Source of the DNA: Flavobacterium sp. NG2
Lineage (GTDB): Bacteria; Bacteroidota; Bacteroidia; Flavobacteriales; Flavobacteriaceae
Direction of reading: 5' to 3'
NCBI RefSeq assembly: GCF_034119845.1
Contig: NZ_CP139420.1
Span: forward strand, 2,458,001 to 2,522,000
DNA length: 64,000 nt
Part shown: positions 52,400 to 60,436 of the stretch, in pieces
How positions within the stretch are numbered: the stretch's first letter is position 1
Layout of the letters: every line of letters starts with the position of its first letter
Program-made: the position numbers and the translations under genes
The notes under the pieces: model-generated
Seen by the model: the letters and a program-made list of their open reading frames with translations, nothing else
The model's database searches: none
Told to the model about the DNA's origin: nothing

Positions 52400-52421
52400 A
52401 AATATACCGATTGGTATATTT
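52400..52421. promoter_or_regulatory. TetR operator, operon copy
   Basis: AATATACC-GATT-GGTATATT: 8-bp perfect arms around a 4-base centre (extended to 9 by flanking A/T). It lies before the ABM-domain gene and is almost identical to the palindrome before the TetR gene at 53066-53085. The two sites flank the regulator gene. Confidence 0.85.
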
Positions 52422-52435
52422 AAAGTTAAATTTTT

Positions 52436-53032
52436 TTAAGGTTTCAATTCGTTAATTAATTTTTCTAAATAGGACATACTTACTTTAAGTACTTCGGGAT
52501 CCCCTGTAACTTTGGCTTGCATCATAGCTCCTTCAATTAAAGACATCATAATAAAAGCAAAATCACTCGCATTGGTAGTACTTTTTACTTCTTGTCGCTC
52601 AATACCTCTTTCTATCATTTTTTCTATTGCTTTCTTCCAATTTTTTAAAGCATTAATGACCTTTACTTTTAGAAGTGGATGTGTATCATCAGCTTCGGTA
52701 GCGGTATTTAAAATTGGACAGCCAGCTTTTAAAATAGGTAATTCTAAAAATATTTTATATGTTTCAGGATATACTAACAACCGATCTATCGTATTTGTCC
52801 TTGCTTCAATCCTTTTACGTAAGTATGCAATAATCTCATTATGGTTATAGTCAAATGCTGCTAATGCTACTTCATCCTTATTTTCAAAATTGCCATAAAT
52901 ACTACCTTTTGTGAGACCTGTAGCCTCTGTGATATCATGCATAGAAGTACCTACAAATCCTTTAGCGTTGAATATAGGAGCTGTTTTTTCTATTATTAAT
53001 TGTTTGGTACGTTCTGCTTTTGAAATCATCAA
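52436..53032 (-). CDS. TetR-family repressor
   Basis: The 198-residue protein has the N-terminal helix-turn-helix: TKQLIIEKTAPIFNAKGFVGTSMHDITEATGLTKGSIYGNFENKDEVALAAFDYN. The C-terminal part is a TetR ligand-binding domain of the AcrR kind (AGCPILNTATEADDTHPLL). It probably binds the two identical palindromes at 52400 and 53066 and so represses itself and the seven-gene operon downstream. Its inducer could be an electrophile or antibiotic, given the DinB genes controlled. Confidence 0.9.
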   Translation of the reverse strand: MMISKAERTKQLIIEKTAPIFNAKGFVGTSMHDITEATGLTKGSIYGNFENKDEVALAAFDYNHNEIIAYLRKRIEARTNTIDRLLVYPETYKIFLELPILKAGCPILNTATEADDTHPLLKVKVINALKNWKKAIEKMIERGIERQEVKSTTNASDFAFIMMSLIEGAMMQAKVTGDPEVLKVSMSYLEKLINELKP

Positions 53033-53065
53033 ATGGTATTATTTTGATGTAAAGATAAAAAAAAT

Positions 53066-53085
53066 AATATACCAATTGGTATATT
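53066..53085. promoter_or_regulatory. TetR operator, autoregulatory copy
   Basis: AATATACCAATTGGTATATT is a perfect 20-base palindrome 34 bases upstream of the TetR start. The shared core ATACCnnTTGGTAT with the site at 52400 points to one regulator. Confidence 0.88.
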
Positions 53086-53211
53086 TTTTAATTTGTTTTA
53101 CTCTTATTTATTAGTTTTTGTTGGCATGCTATACTATTTATTGTCTCTGTTATGGGTATGTCTAGAACTAAGGTGTGGTGTTCGACTGATCATTAATTAA
53201 AATTACGTTAT

Positions 53212-53577
53212 TCATCGCTCTTGCAAATTGAAAACCGTTCCAGCTGGATCTTGAATCCAATGCATATTGGTGGGAAGTTCTTCCAATTCGTCACAAGTTT
53301 CCACTCCATTTGATTTTAAATAACCTGTTGCTTCCTCTATGTTTGGAACAGTAAGCTGTAACCAAGTTTCGGAATGGCTATAGTTATCTACACAATCTAG
53401 CCAAATAATATTATTCCCGAATTTCACTTCATGTGTTCTAGAAATGGTTGGGTTGTTTATTGGTTTTTCTTCGACTTCCAATTTCAAAATATCTCTATAA
53501 AAAGCTACTGTTTTTTCGTATTTACTTTTAGGGACTTTTATGGCGATGTTAATTCCTGCTTCAAATTTTGCACTCAT
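53212..53577 (-). CDS. VOC-family protein (glyoxalase/bleomycin-resistance fold)
   Basis: The 121 residues form one glyoxalase-type domain of beta-alpha-beta-beta-beta units: INIAIKVPKSKYEKTVAFYRDILKLEVEEKP, EVKFGNNIIWLDCVDNY, MHWIQDPAGTVFNLQER. The metal-site pattern is partly kept (Asp/Glu positions), so binding or a weak isomerase/dioxygenase activity is possible. It is followed after 8 bases by the DHFR-like gene, so the two are co-expressed. Confidence 0.85.
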   Translation of the reverse strand: MSAKFEAGINIAIKVPKSKYEKTVAFYRDILKLEVEEKPINNPTISRTHEVKFGNNIIWLDCVDNYSHSETWLQLTVPNIEEATGYLKSNGVETCDELEELPTNMHWIQDPAGTVFNLQER

Positions 53578-53585
53578 ATTGTTTT

Positions 53586-54119
53586 TTATTTTTTGCGTTT
53601 GTAATGTAATTGTGTCAAGCCCGTATCAAACGTTTTTGCCGTCACAAATTCAAGTATTTGCTCAGGTCTTCCGTCTTTAAATAATCGTGTTCCGTTGCCT
53701 AATAAAATTGGAATAACTGAAATAATGAGTTCATCAATCAAATCATTTTTTAAAAGCTCATTAATGATTTCAGCTCCACCATCGCAGTAAATAGTTTTGC
53801 CAGTTTCATTTTTAAGTTTTTTTACTAATTCATTTAACACCCCTGTGTAAAATTTTACTTTACCAATATCAGACCTTCTTGTTCTTGTAATTACATAAAC
53901 GTCTCTTTTTCCATTATCATAGTGTGAAGCACCAATTTCCTTAACGACATAATCATATGTTTTTCTCCCAATAATAATAGTGTCAATAGTTGCTGTGAAT
54001 TCAGCATAACCATAATCCTCTCCTTCTTTTTCTACTATTTTTAAAAAACTTAAGTCATCATTTGGTTTGGCAATATAACCATCTAAACTTGTGGCAATGA
54101 AGAGTGATAATTTTCGCAT
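53586..54119 (-). CDS. Dihydrofolate reductase family protein (RibD C-terminal-like)
   Basis: The 177 residues match the RibD_C/YwjB group: LSLFIATSLDGYIAKPNDDLSFL, IIGRKTYDYV, DVYVITRTRR, IYCDGGAEIINELLKNDLIDELIISVIPILLGNGTRLF and LLHYKRK-like end TQLHYKRKK. Members reduce pteridine- or riboflavin-like compounds with NADPH; this group is separate from the classical DHFR of folate metabolism. A second member lies at 55890. Confidence 0.9.
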   Translation of the reverse strand: MRKLSLFIATSLDGYIAKPNDDLSFLKIVEKEGEDYGYAEFTATIDTIIIGRKTYDYVVKEIGASHYDNGKRDVYVITRTRRSDIGKVKFYTGVLNELVKKLKNETGKTIYCDGGAEIINELLKNDLIDELIISVIPILLGNGTRLFKDGRPEQILEFVTAKTFDTGLTQLHYKRKK

Positions 54120-54163
54120 TTGCTCTCTATTTTTATTTTTTTTTCTCTTTTAAAAACAAACGT

Positions 54164-54550
54164 TTAATTTGTCTGCATACTTACAGCCCAATAATTCCCT
54201 GCAAAGTCGTAAAAAGCACCTCTTGTATCCGGATCGTTGGGTTTGTTGATCGGTTTTTCGATTATTTCACAACCGTTTTCGATGGCTTTGTCAAAAGTTT
54301 CAAAAACATCGGCAACATACATATGAAGCATCGTTTTGTTTGCTGGATACTCTGGTGTGCTGTTGCTAATCATTAGAATACTATCGTCTAATTTGAGTTC
54401 CACATGTGCAATAGTTCCGTTTTCACGATCAAATCTTCTAAATTCAGTTGCATTAAATACGGCTTTGAGCAAGTCAACCAATTTTTGTGCATCATCAACA
54501 ATTAAATAGGGTGAAAGTGAATTATAATTTTCGGGTTTATACGTTTTCAT
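54164..54550 (-). CDS. VOC-family protein (PhnB-like)
   Basis: The 128-residue PhnB/YdcE-like single-domain protein: LSPYLIVDDAQKLVDLLKAVFNATEFRRFDRENGTIAHVELKLDDSILMISNS and DPDTRGAFYDFAGNYWAV. It has the typical AHVELKLDDSIL strand and the last Glu/His positions partly kept. Probably detoxification or small-molecule binding. About 65 bases separate it from the rifampin ADP-ribosyltransferase upstream on the same strand. Confidence 0.85.
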   Translation of the reverse strand: MKTYKPENYNSLSPYLIVDDAQKLVDLLKAVFNATEFRRFDRENGTIAHVELKLDDSILMISNSTPEYPANKTMLHMYVADVFETFDKAIENGCEIIEKPINKPNDPDTRGAFYDFAGNYWAVSMQTN

Positions 54551-54615
54551 AATATTAAATTTTTAGAGTGTTGTTTGGTTGGAAGATTATCCGTAATTCT
54601 ATTGTTATGTAATTA

Positions 54616-55359
54616 TTAGTTTATTATTTCTCCTTTATTATTTTCTAATTTTTCTCGAAATTTTTTGATATCCTCAGGGGACTGCTTTACCCATTCGGTG
54701 ACTTCTCCAACGATTTTTAGAGGAGCTTCCGAACGATAGGAACGTGAAGGATTACCAGGGAATTTCTTGTCTGTCAAATTCGGGTCGTTTTCATAAATTC
54801 CAGTAGGTTCCACAATATAAACTCTTTCATTTCCATCGCCTTTGGCTAAGGCTGCTGCAAGTCCAGCTCCATTCACCAAAGCGGTAAAACATATATGATT
54901 CATTTGTAGTTCGGATTTGTAATTGGATTTCCCACCTGCAATTAATAAATCGCCAATTTGTAAATCTGCTCTTGTACCATGATAAAACGGACCTTTATCA
55001 GAAGGGTTATTTTGATGAGAACTCGCTAAATTGAAATTCTCAGTTGCTTTGTCTTCATTTTTTAATGCTTTGTGACATTGGGCAATAGTATAATAAAGAG
55101 AAGCTAAGGCACTCTTTACAGCATCATTATTTTCTTTCAGGGCAAATTCTAAAGCGGTTTCTAACCAGTTTAATTTGTCAGAAATCGTTTTCTGCTGTCG
55201 GGCAATATAATGTGCTGCCAGAAATTTTTCAAAATCATTGGTGGCTACTTCCCAAGCTTGAAGAAATAGTTTTTCGGCTTCTGCGTTTTGACTGTTTTCT
55301 TCCATATCCATACCTTGAATGCAAAGTTGAACCACTTTATTAAAAGGGGAGAATTCCAT
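54616..55359 (-). CDS. Rifampin ADP-ribosyltransferase (Arr) with N-terminal helical domain
   Basis: The C-terminal half (about 117-247) is a clear Arr: GPFYHGTRADLQIGDLLIAGG, HICFTALVNGAGLAAALAKG, RVYIVEPTGIYENDPNLTDKKFPGNPSRSYRSEAPLKIVGEVTEW. Arr attaches ADP-ribose from NAD to the C23 hydroxyl of rifampin and inactivates it. Ordinary Arr is about 140 residues; here about 115 extra residues precede it, with TPR-like helix pairs (AEKLFLQAWEVATNDFEKFLAAHYIARQQ). Function of the extension is unknown: it may control binding or targeting. Resistance is inferred, not shown. Confidence 0.88.
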   Translation of the reverse strand: MEFSPFNKVVQLCIQGMDMEENSQNAEAEKLFLQAWEVATNDFEKFLAAHYIARQQKTISDKLNWLETALEFALKENNDAVKSALASLYYTIAQCHKALKNEDKATENFNLASSHQNNPSDKGPFYHGTRADLQIGDLLIAGGKSNYKSELQMNHICFTALVNGAGLAAALAKGDGNERVYIVEPTGIYENDPNLTDKKFPGNPSRSYRSEAPLKIVGEVTEWVKQSPEDIKKFREKLENNKGEIIN

Positions 55360-55368
55360 ATTTTAGAT

Positions 55369-55863
55369 TTAGTTTAATTTACTCGTTTTGATGTCTTGAA
55401 TAATTTCAAGAGTAATCACTACTAATTTATCTTCAATTTGTTTTGAAAGTTTATCCAAATCGTTGAAGTCAGGGTTAGCAATTAACACCGCTTCCAAAAT
55501 GGAATATTGAGGTCTGCTAGTTCTATTTTTATTCCATTGGGTTGTTTTAAAATAGTCCCAATATTTTTCTTGAATAGGAATGGTTTGCCCTAATAACCAA
55601 ACTTCAAATTGCATTTTTGAATGGTTTAGTACGAGGCCCATTTTTAGTTTTCGCTGTTTTAAAAAATCATTGGTATAATAAAAATAAGTATAATCCATAT
55701 AGCCTTGAAATAGGTTTCCAAAGGAATAACTTTCCGATAAGTTTTTGGATAGGTAGGTTCCTAGTTTGGTAACATACTTGACTAGACCAACATAAGCTTC
55801 TTGAATGTCACCTTTTTCGAGTTGTTCTTTGTATATAGAAACATAATGGTTTAGCTTTTTCAT
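55369..55863 (-). CDS. DUF7000-like protein
   Basis: The 164 residues (LNHYVSIYKEQLEKGDIQEAYVGLVKYVTKLGTYL, GNLFQGYMDYTYFYYT, KMGLVLNHSKMQFEVWLLGQ, RPQYSILEAVLIANPDFND) match my memory of DUF7000, a small cytoplasmic family with no known function. The region around NHSKMQFEVWL suggests a restriction-fold-like or heterocycle-binding shape, but nothing certain. It begins 26 bases after the upstream gene and ends 9 bases before the Arr gene. Confidence 0.6.
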   Translation of the reverse strand: MKKLNHYVSIYKEQLEKGDIQEAYVGLVKYVTKLGTYLSKNLSESYSFGNLFQGYMDYTYFYYTNDFLKQRKLKMGLVLNHSKMQFEVWLLGQTIPIQEKYWDYFKTTQWNKNRTSRPQYSILEAVLIANPDFNDLDKLSKQIEDKLVVITLEIIQDIKTSKLN

Positions 55864-55889
55864 TTTTTTATTTTCTGATTGGTAAAATT

Positions 55890-56441
55890 TTACTGTTTTA
55901 TAAGTTCATAATAAAGTATTATAGCACCTAAATCAAAGGTTTTTGATTTTAAAAGCTTAAAAATTTTCCTGTCATTTATTTTGTCAAACAAGGCTAGCCC
56001 TTTTCCTTCTACCATTGGATAAATGCAAATTTGAAACTCATCAATTAAATTAAGATTCATTAACTGAATAATTAAACTGCGACAACCCACTAAAATATTT
56101 TTACCTGCTTGTTGCTTGAGTGTTAAAACTTCCTCTTTTAAATCTCGTTTAGCAATTGAAGCCGTTTCCCAATCCACATTTGTAAGTGTATGGGAAAAAA
56201 CAATTTTCGGAATTTTGTGAATAGCTTGAGCAAAGTCGTTCATTGATTTTTCTTCGGAAGGGGTCTCTAAAATCGTTCGCCAAAATTCCATAAGTTGATA
56301 GGTTGTTTTACCATAAAGTATTACGTCTCCTTGGTTTAAAAGTTCCGTATAATGATAGTGAATTTCGACATCGGGCATCCCAACAGTATGGTCGCAAACG
56401 CCATCAAGTGTCATATTGATTGCTGCTATTATTTTTCTCAC
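55890..56441 (-). CDS. Dihydrofolate reductase family protein (RibD C-terminal-like)
   Basis: The 183-residue protein shares the RibD_C pattern with the copy at 53586: KIIAAINMTLDGVCDHTVG, DVILYGKTTYQLMEFW, KIVFSHTLTNVDW, NILVGCRSLIIQLMNLNLIDEFQICIYPMVEGKGLALF. The shared GK-TY and LIDE motifs mark the NADPH/substrate cleft. The substrate is unknown. It starts 56 bases after the DUF1801 gene on the same strand. Confidence 0.88.
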   Translation of the reverse strand: MRKIIAAINMTLDGVCDHTVGMPDVEIHYHYTELLNQGDVILYGKTTYQLMEFWRTILETPSEEKSMNDFAQAIHKIPKIVFSHTLTNVDWETASIAKRDLKEEVLTLKQQAGKNILVGCRSLIIQLMNLNLIDEFQICIYPMVEGKGLALFDKINDRKIFKLLKSKTFDLGAIILYYELIKQ

Positions 56442-56497
56442 AATTGTTCTAATTGGGTTACTATTTTTTCACTTCCAAAGATAAGGATTACCATTTT

Positions 56498-56890
56498 TTA
56501 TTTCGAGGCGTTAATCCATTCGTTTACAATTGTTGTCATTTCCGTTTTTCCATTTTCGATATCTTGCCTACTTTTAAAAGTTATAATGGCTCTGTCATTT
56601 TCTTTCCAAACTAACATTTTACTTTTATTGGCTATCAATTTATCTTTTGGTTGTTCTTGCTTTTTTGCACCTCTATGAAATATTAGTTGCACCTGTTTAG
56701 TAGGTGGCTGAATTCTCATCGTAATTCGGTCTTCATTGTCAACGCAATAATTAGGACCATTCCATTTTATGTTTTCTGTCAAAGAAAGGTTTGCAGCCAA
56801 AATACAATTGCGTAATTCTTCAATTTCATTTTTGAACGGATGGTTTTGCTCGTCTAAAAATTGGGTTACTGTTGCGCTTTTATTTTCCAT
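56498..56890 (-). CDS. DUF1801 protein
   Basis: The 130-residue single domain of the YdhG/DUF1801 group (FKNEIEELRNCILAANLSLTENIKWNGPNYC, ITMRIQPPTKQVQLIFHRGAKKQE) has the alpha-beta SufE/YdhG-like fold. A related DUF1801 protein is at 62154. Function uncertain; some relatives are described as iron-chaperone-like, which I would not rely on. Confidence 0.82.
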   Translation of the reverse strand: MENKSATVTQFLDEQNHPFKNEIEELRNCILAANLSLTENIKWNGPNYCVDNEDRITMRIQPPTKQVQLIFHRGAKKQEQPKDKLIANKSKMLVWKENDRAIITFKSRQDIENGKTEMTTIVNEWINASK

Positions 56891-56919
56891 TTCTTTTCCT
56901 TTATTTATATCAGATAGTT

Positions 56920-57684
56920 TTATTTTGAGAATGAATCAGAATTTTTATTTACTTTTTTGTCGCAATTTCCATCACTATATTTTTTTCTTTGAATTTCTCC
57001 GTACTCTTCCATAGTCATTATATGAGGTTCGAATTTTTGTTGTAATACAACCACCGTTTTCATTCTGTCGATTCTAAAATTCCGAAATTCATTTCTCAAT
57101 CGACACCATGCGACAACAATCCAATCTTCAGAAAAACTGTGATAAATAGCAAAAGGTTCAATGTCTCTGAGATTGGATTTGGTTTCAAATTCTTTTTGAT
57201 AGCCAATTTTTAAAACATCAAAATTGGTCAAAGCACCTTGTATGGTCGATAAAAAATTGCTCGTTTTTTCATTTTCCCAATTTTTTCCAATTACGGTTCT
57301 TTGGGATAGGAAATCGGCTTTTGTTTTTTCGTCTTTTCGCAAGACAGCTTTTACTTTATTAATGGCTTTGTTGAATTCGTTTATCAGTGATTCGTCTTTG
57401 GTTTTTGCCATCATTTTTTCGGCAAAAATGAGTGCATTAGCCTCTGATTCTGTAAACATAACTGGTGGGATTTTATAACCATCCATTAAGGTGTATCCTT
57501 TTCCTTCAACGGCAACTATGGGTACATTGGCTTGTTCCAAAGCCGCTAAATCTCTATACACAGTTCGTTTGCTAATTTCAAATTGTTCGGATAATTGCTC
57601 TACAGAAACATACAAATTCGATTGTAATTTTAAATGAATCGCTGTCAATCGGGATAGTCTCGAAATATTATCAGTATATGCCAT
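56920..57684 (-). CDS. YafY-type WYL-domain transcriptional regulator
   Basis: The 254 residues have an N-terminal HTH_11 (RLSRLTAIHLKLQSNLYVSVEQLSEQFEISKRTVYRDLAALEQANVPI) and a C-terminal WYL-like sensing domain (IGYQKEFETKSNLRDIEPFAIYHSFSEDWIVVAWCRLRNEFRNFRIDRM). WYL regulators bind nucleotides or small ligands and DNA. It may regulate the neighbouring small genes. The start at 57684 is followed by the DNA-binding domain directly. Confidence 0.88.
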   Translation of the reverse strand: MAYTDNISRLSRLTAIHLKLQSNLYVSVEQLSEQFEISKRTVYRDLAALEQANVPIVAVEGKGYTLMDGYKIPPVMFTESEANALIFAEKMMAKTKDESLINEFNKAINKVKAVLRKDEKTKADFLSQRTVIGKNWENEKTSNFLSTIQGALTNFDVLKIGYQKEFETKSNLRDIEPFAIYHSFSEDWIVVAWCRLRNEFRNFRIDRMKTVVVLQQKFEPHIMTMEEYGEIQRKKYSDGNCDKKVNKNSDSFSK

Positions 57685-57694
57685 AGAATAATTT

Positions 57695-57934
57695 TTAGAC
57701 CTTTAAAAACGGAATTTCATCTGCTAAGACTTCAATATAAAAACCACAATCAGTTACTATTTTTAGAATAGCATCTTGGTTTAATTCTTTATCAATTGTA
57801 TCGATCCTTAAAATACGATCGCAATCTTCCAAATCAAAATCAATTTTATAGCTAGGAAAACTTTTTTTGAGCTGGTTATAAACTTTTTTTGCCTGATCAA
57901 TTTTGATAATATTGGTTTTGTAAATTTCTATCAT
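57695..57934 (-). CDS. Small ferredoxin-like (HMA-type fold) protein
   Basis: With the start at 57934 (MIEIYKTNIIKIDQAKKVYNQL) the 79 residues follow the beta-alpha-beta-beta-alpha-beta order of heavy-metal-associated domains: KKVYNQLKKSFPSYKIDFDLEDCDRILRIDTIDKELNQDAILKIVTDCGFYIEVL. It lacks the CxxC metal motif, so it probably does not bind copper; function unknown. It lies 10 bases before the WYL regulator on the same strand, implying one transcript. Confidence 0.7.
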   Translation of the reverse strand: MIEIYKTNIIKIDQAKKVYNQLKKSFPSYKIDFDLEDCDRILRIDTIDKELNQDAILKIVTDCGFYIEVLADEIPFLKV

Positions 57935-58015
57935 TTGGAACAATCATTAAATTTATAATACAAAGAAATTCAATTATAGTGACAACCCTTTGACAGTTGT
58001 TTTTGACTTAAACAA

Positions 58016-58375
58016 TCATTTTCTTAAAATTTTATCCATTGTCTTGCCTTTGGCCAATTCGTCCACCAACTTGTCCAAATACCGCACTTGCTGAATCACT
58101 TTATCTTCAATTTCCTCAACACGATACCCACAAATTACTCCAGTAATTTTAGAAACGTTTGGATTCATTTGAGGAGCTTGGGCAAAAAAGTTTTCAAAAT
58201 CAGTTTTATTGTCAATTTGCTCTTGCAATGTTTGTGCATTGTATCCCGTCAGCCAAAAAATAATTTCATCTACCTCTGCTTTTGTACGCCCTTTTCGTTC
58301 TACTTTTTTTATGTAAAGAGGATAGACCGTGGCAAAAGGCATTTTGTAAACACGTTGATTATTTTTATCGTTCAT
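58016..58375 (-). CDS. DUF2200 protein
   Basis: The 119 residues match DUF2200: [93 protein letters not shown]. The family is a common cytoplasmic protein of unknown function, often in resistance or stress clusters. It follows no obvious operon partner; the 58376-58447 gap is small. Confidence 0.85.
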   Translation of the reverse strand: MNDKNNQRVYKMPFATVYPLYIKKVERKGRTKAEVDEIIFWLTGYNAQTLQEQIDNKTDFENFFAQAPQMNPNVSKITGVICGYRVEEIEDKVIQQVRYLDKLVDELAKGKTMDKILRK

Positions 58376-58447
58376 TTTGTTTTTTTATAAATAGTATCGT
58401 AACTGCTTAATTTGTTACATTTTATAGTCTTAAAAAGTGAAAATATT

Positions 58448-59227
58448 TTATATTAACTGTGAATTCATAAAATAGATCATAGCTCCAGAGAGAAATTTAG
58501 CAAAATGAGGTTGTGCTTTTCCATCCACCATAGTGAATCTCTCGTCATCTAGATATAATTTTCCTAATCCTTTATATTCCTTTTTTTGAGTGTCAAAAAG
58601 ACCAGCTGTTCCCCAAAGTTTTCTTATATTAGAATAGTGTCGTGCTACTTCTAATTGAACCTCTTCAGTTTCTGCACTTTTTGAAGATAGTTTAAACAAG
58701 TTTTTAAATATTTCTTGTTGTTCCTTTTTCAGTTGTTCCAGTTCCTCTTTTTCCTCTTTGGATAGTTTTTTTAAATAATTCTCACTTGTTTTAACGGCAT
58801 TACTACCATATTTTTCAATAGCTTCATCACGAAGTTTTTTGCTTTCTTTTTTAGAAAAACCTTCATACAATTCGTTGTCTGTAATCATTTTTTTGTTTTT
58901 TAAATTAGACATTGTTTTCTCAATTGTATTCAGCATTACAGCAATTTGTTCTTGCTTTGATGTAAGAGTCCTTTTGTGATTTTCAAGCGCTTGAACCAAA
59001 TCAAAATCAGGATATTCTAAAGTTTCTATAATTTCTTGAAGGGAAAAATCGAGTTCTTTATAGAAAAGGATTTGCTGCAATTTCAACAATTCATTTTCTC
59101 CATACAATCTGTACTTAGCCTCGGTACGGATGGCAGGTTTTAGTAACCCAATAGCATCATAGTGATGCAGTGTGCGAACACTTACACCAGCTTATTTTGA
59201 CAATTCCTTTACTGAATACTTTTTCAT
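58448..59227 (-). pseudogene. MerR-family regulator with TipAS domain, broken by a stop codon
   Basis: The reading from the ATG at 59227 is MKKYSVKELSK, stop (TAA at 59194-59192), then in frame AGVSVRTLHHYDAIGLLKPAIRTEAKYRLYGENELLKLQQILFYKELDF, a normal MerR helix-turn-helix split after its first helix. The rest (about 150 residues) is a TipAS antibiotic-recognition domain. A leucine or similar codon has become TAA. The remaining frame (from 59107) lacks the DNA-binding head, so the regulator is probably inactive unless the stop is read through. Confidence 0.85.
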
Positions 59228-59320
59228 TTTTTATTAATTAACAATGCAAAGTAAAGACATAACGATACGTATGAGTCAAGTGTTTTTTAAATTATTTTTC
59301 TTCGACTATTTTACTTAAAA

Positions 59321-59839
59321 CTAACCAATTGTATTTTTTATTGTTTTCTTTTTTAAAATCAAAGCACTTACAAGTGAAACGATTAATCCTAGCGGTAAGA
59401 CTTCGGCATAGGTTATTAGCACTACAAAAAATGGATTTTTATACATTTCTTTGAAGTTTGCCATTTCTTGGGTTTTAGTAGCCAATTCAGTTGCAGGTGT
59501 TTCTTTTAATACATGTGGTATGTAATGGTCTAAAAAATCTGGAACAAATAAATAATAGTAAAATAACCAAACAGCAACGTATATTGTTGAGGCAATTACA
59601 GCAATTAAAGCTCCTGTTTTTAATGCTTCTTTGAACGAAATAAATCCATTCAACTGCTTGTTTCGATAGTTTTTCACCCCAAAAAAGATTAAAGAAAGTA
59701 TAACAACCATTGAGGCATAACCTATAACATCATTACTTTTAAAATCAAAATCGGAATAACATAAATTCACTGTGTAAATCATATTAATACATAAGACAGC
59801 GCCTAGTATTAACCCAAAAATAAGAACGCTTTTTTTCAT
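59321..59839 (-). CDS. DUF4199 membrane protein
   Basis: The 172-residue protein has four membrane segments (ILGAVLCINMIYTVNLCY, IGYASMVVILSLIFFGVKNY, ALIAVIASTIYVAVWLFYYYLF, VVLITYAEVLPLGLIVSLVSALIL) and the basic FISFKEALKTG motif of DUF4199. It is a Bacteroidota family of unknown function, commonly next to a membrane-bound LuxR regulator. Here the LuxR gene follows upstream on the same strand, supporting a paired role. Confidence 0.88.
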   Translation of the reverse strand: MKKSVLIFGLILGAVLCINMIYTVNLCYSDFDFKSNDVIGYASMVVILSLIFFGVKNYRNKQLNGFISFKEALKTGALIAVIASTIYVAVWLFYYYLFVPDFLDHYIPHVLKETPATELATKTQEMANFKEMYKNPFFVVLITYAEVLPLGLIVSLVSALILKKKTIKNTIG

Positions 59840-59938
59840 AGCTTTTGTTTTTTAAATTAAATTCAAAACTAAAAATTATATGAAATACCCTATTCATACT
59901 TTAGTACCAAATTGAAAATTTCTATACAAAAAAATCAA

Positions 59939-60415
59939 TTATTTTATTATTTGTAAGCGTTTTGCTTTTTCTATTACTTGCGTTCTACTTTTGACATCCA
60001 TTTTCAAAAATAGATTTGAAATATGTGTTTTTACAGTGCTTAGTGTAAGAAATAAATTTTGAGCAATGGTTGCGTTACTGTATCCTTTTGCTAAAAGAAG
60101 CATTATTTCATATTCACGATTGCTTAAATTTAATTTTTTTAATTCCGCTTCGTTAATCGTAAATTCGTTTTTAAATACAACTATTTCTTTTTCAATAACA
60201 ATAGTTTCGACTTTGGGTTTTGTCAATTGGGTCGCTATCCAAACTCCCAGAATGGTAAAAAATAAAGCCACTAAACCCACATAAATATCTACAGAATTAT
60301 CAATAATTAGAAATTTCCATTGCAACCATTTTAGAATAAAAACTAAAATAGCGAGCAGAAAACCATATAGTATAATGGGTTTATTTCTTTTAAAAATTGT
60401 CTTTAATATTGTCAT
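59939..60415 (-). CDS. Membrane-bound LuxR-family regulator
   Basis: The 158 residues start with two membrane helices (IILYGFLLAILVFILKWLQW, VGLVALFFTILGVWIATQL) and end with a LuxR/GerE helix-turn-helix (LSNREYEIMLLLAKGYSNATIAQNLFLTLSTVKTHISNLFLKM). The DNA-binding domain is tethered at the inner membrane face. It is about 100 bases upstream of the DUF4199 gene on the same strand and probably regulates the region. Signal unknown. Confidence 0.88.
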   Translation of the reverse strand: MTILKTIFKRNKPIILYGFLLAILVFILKWLQWKFLIIDNSVDIYVGLVALFFTILGVWIATQLTKPKVETIVIEKEIVVFKNEFTINEAELKKLNLSNREYEIMLLLAKGYSNATIAQNLFLTLSTVKTHISNLFLKMDVKSRTQVIEKAKRLQIIK

Positions 60416-60436
60416 TTTGAAGGTTAAAGAATTAAA

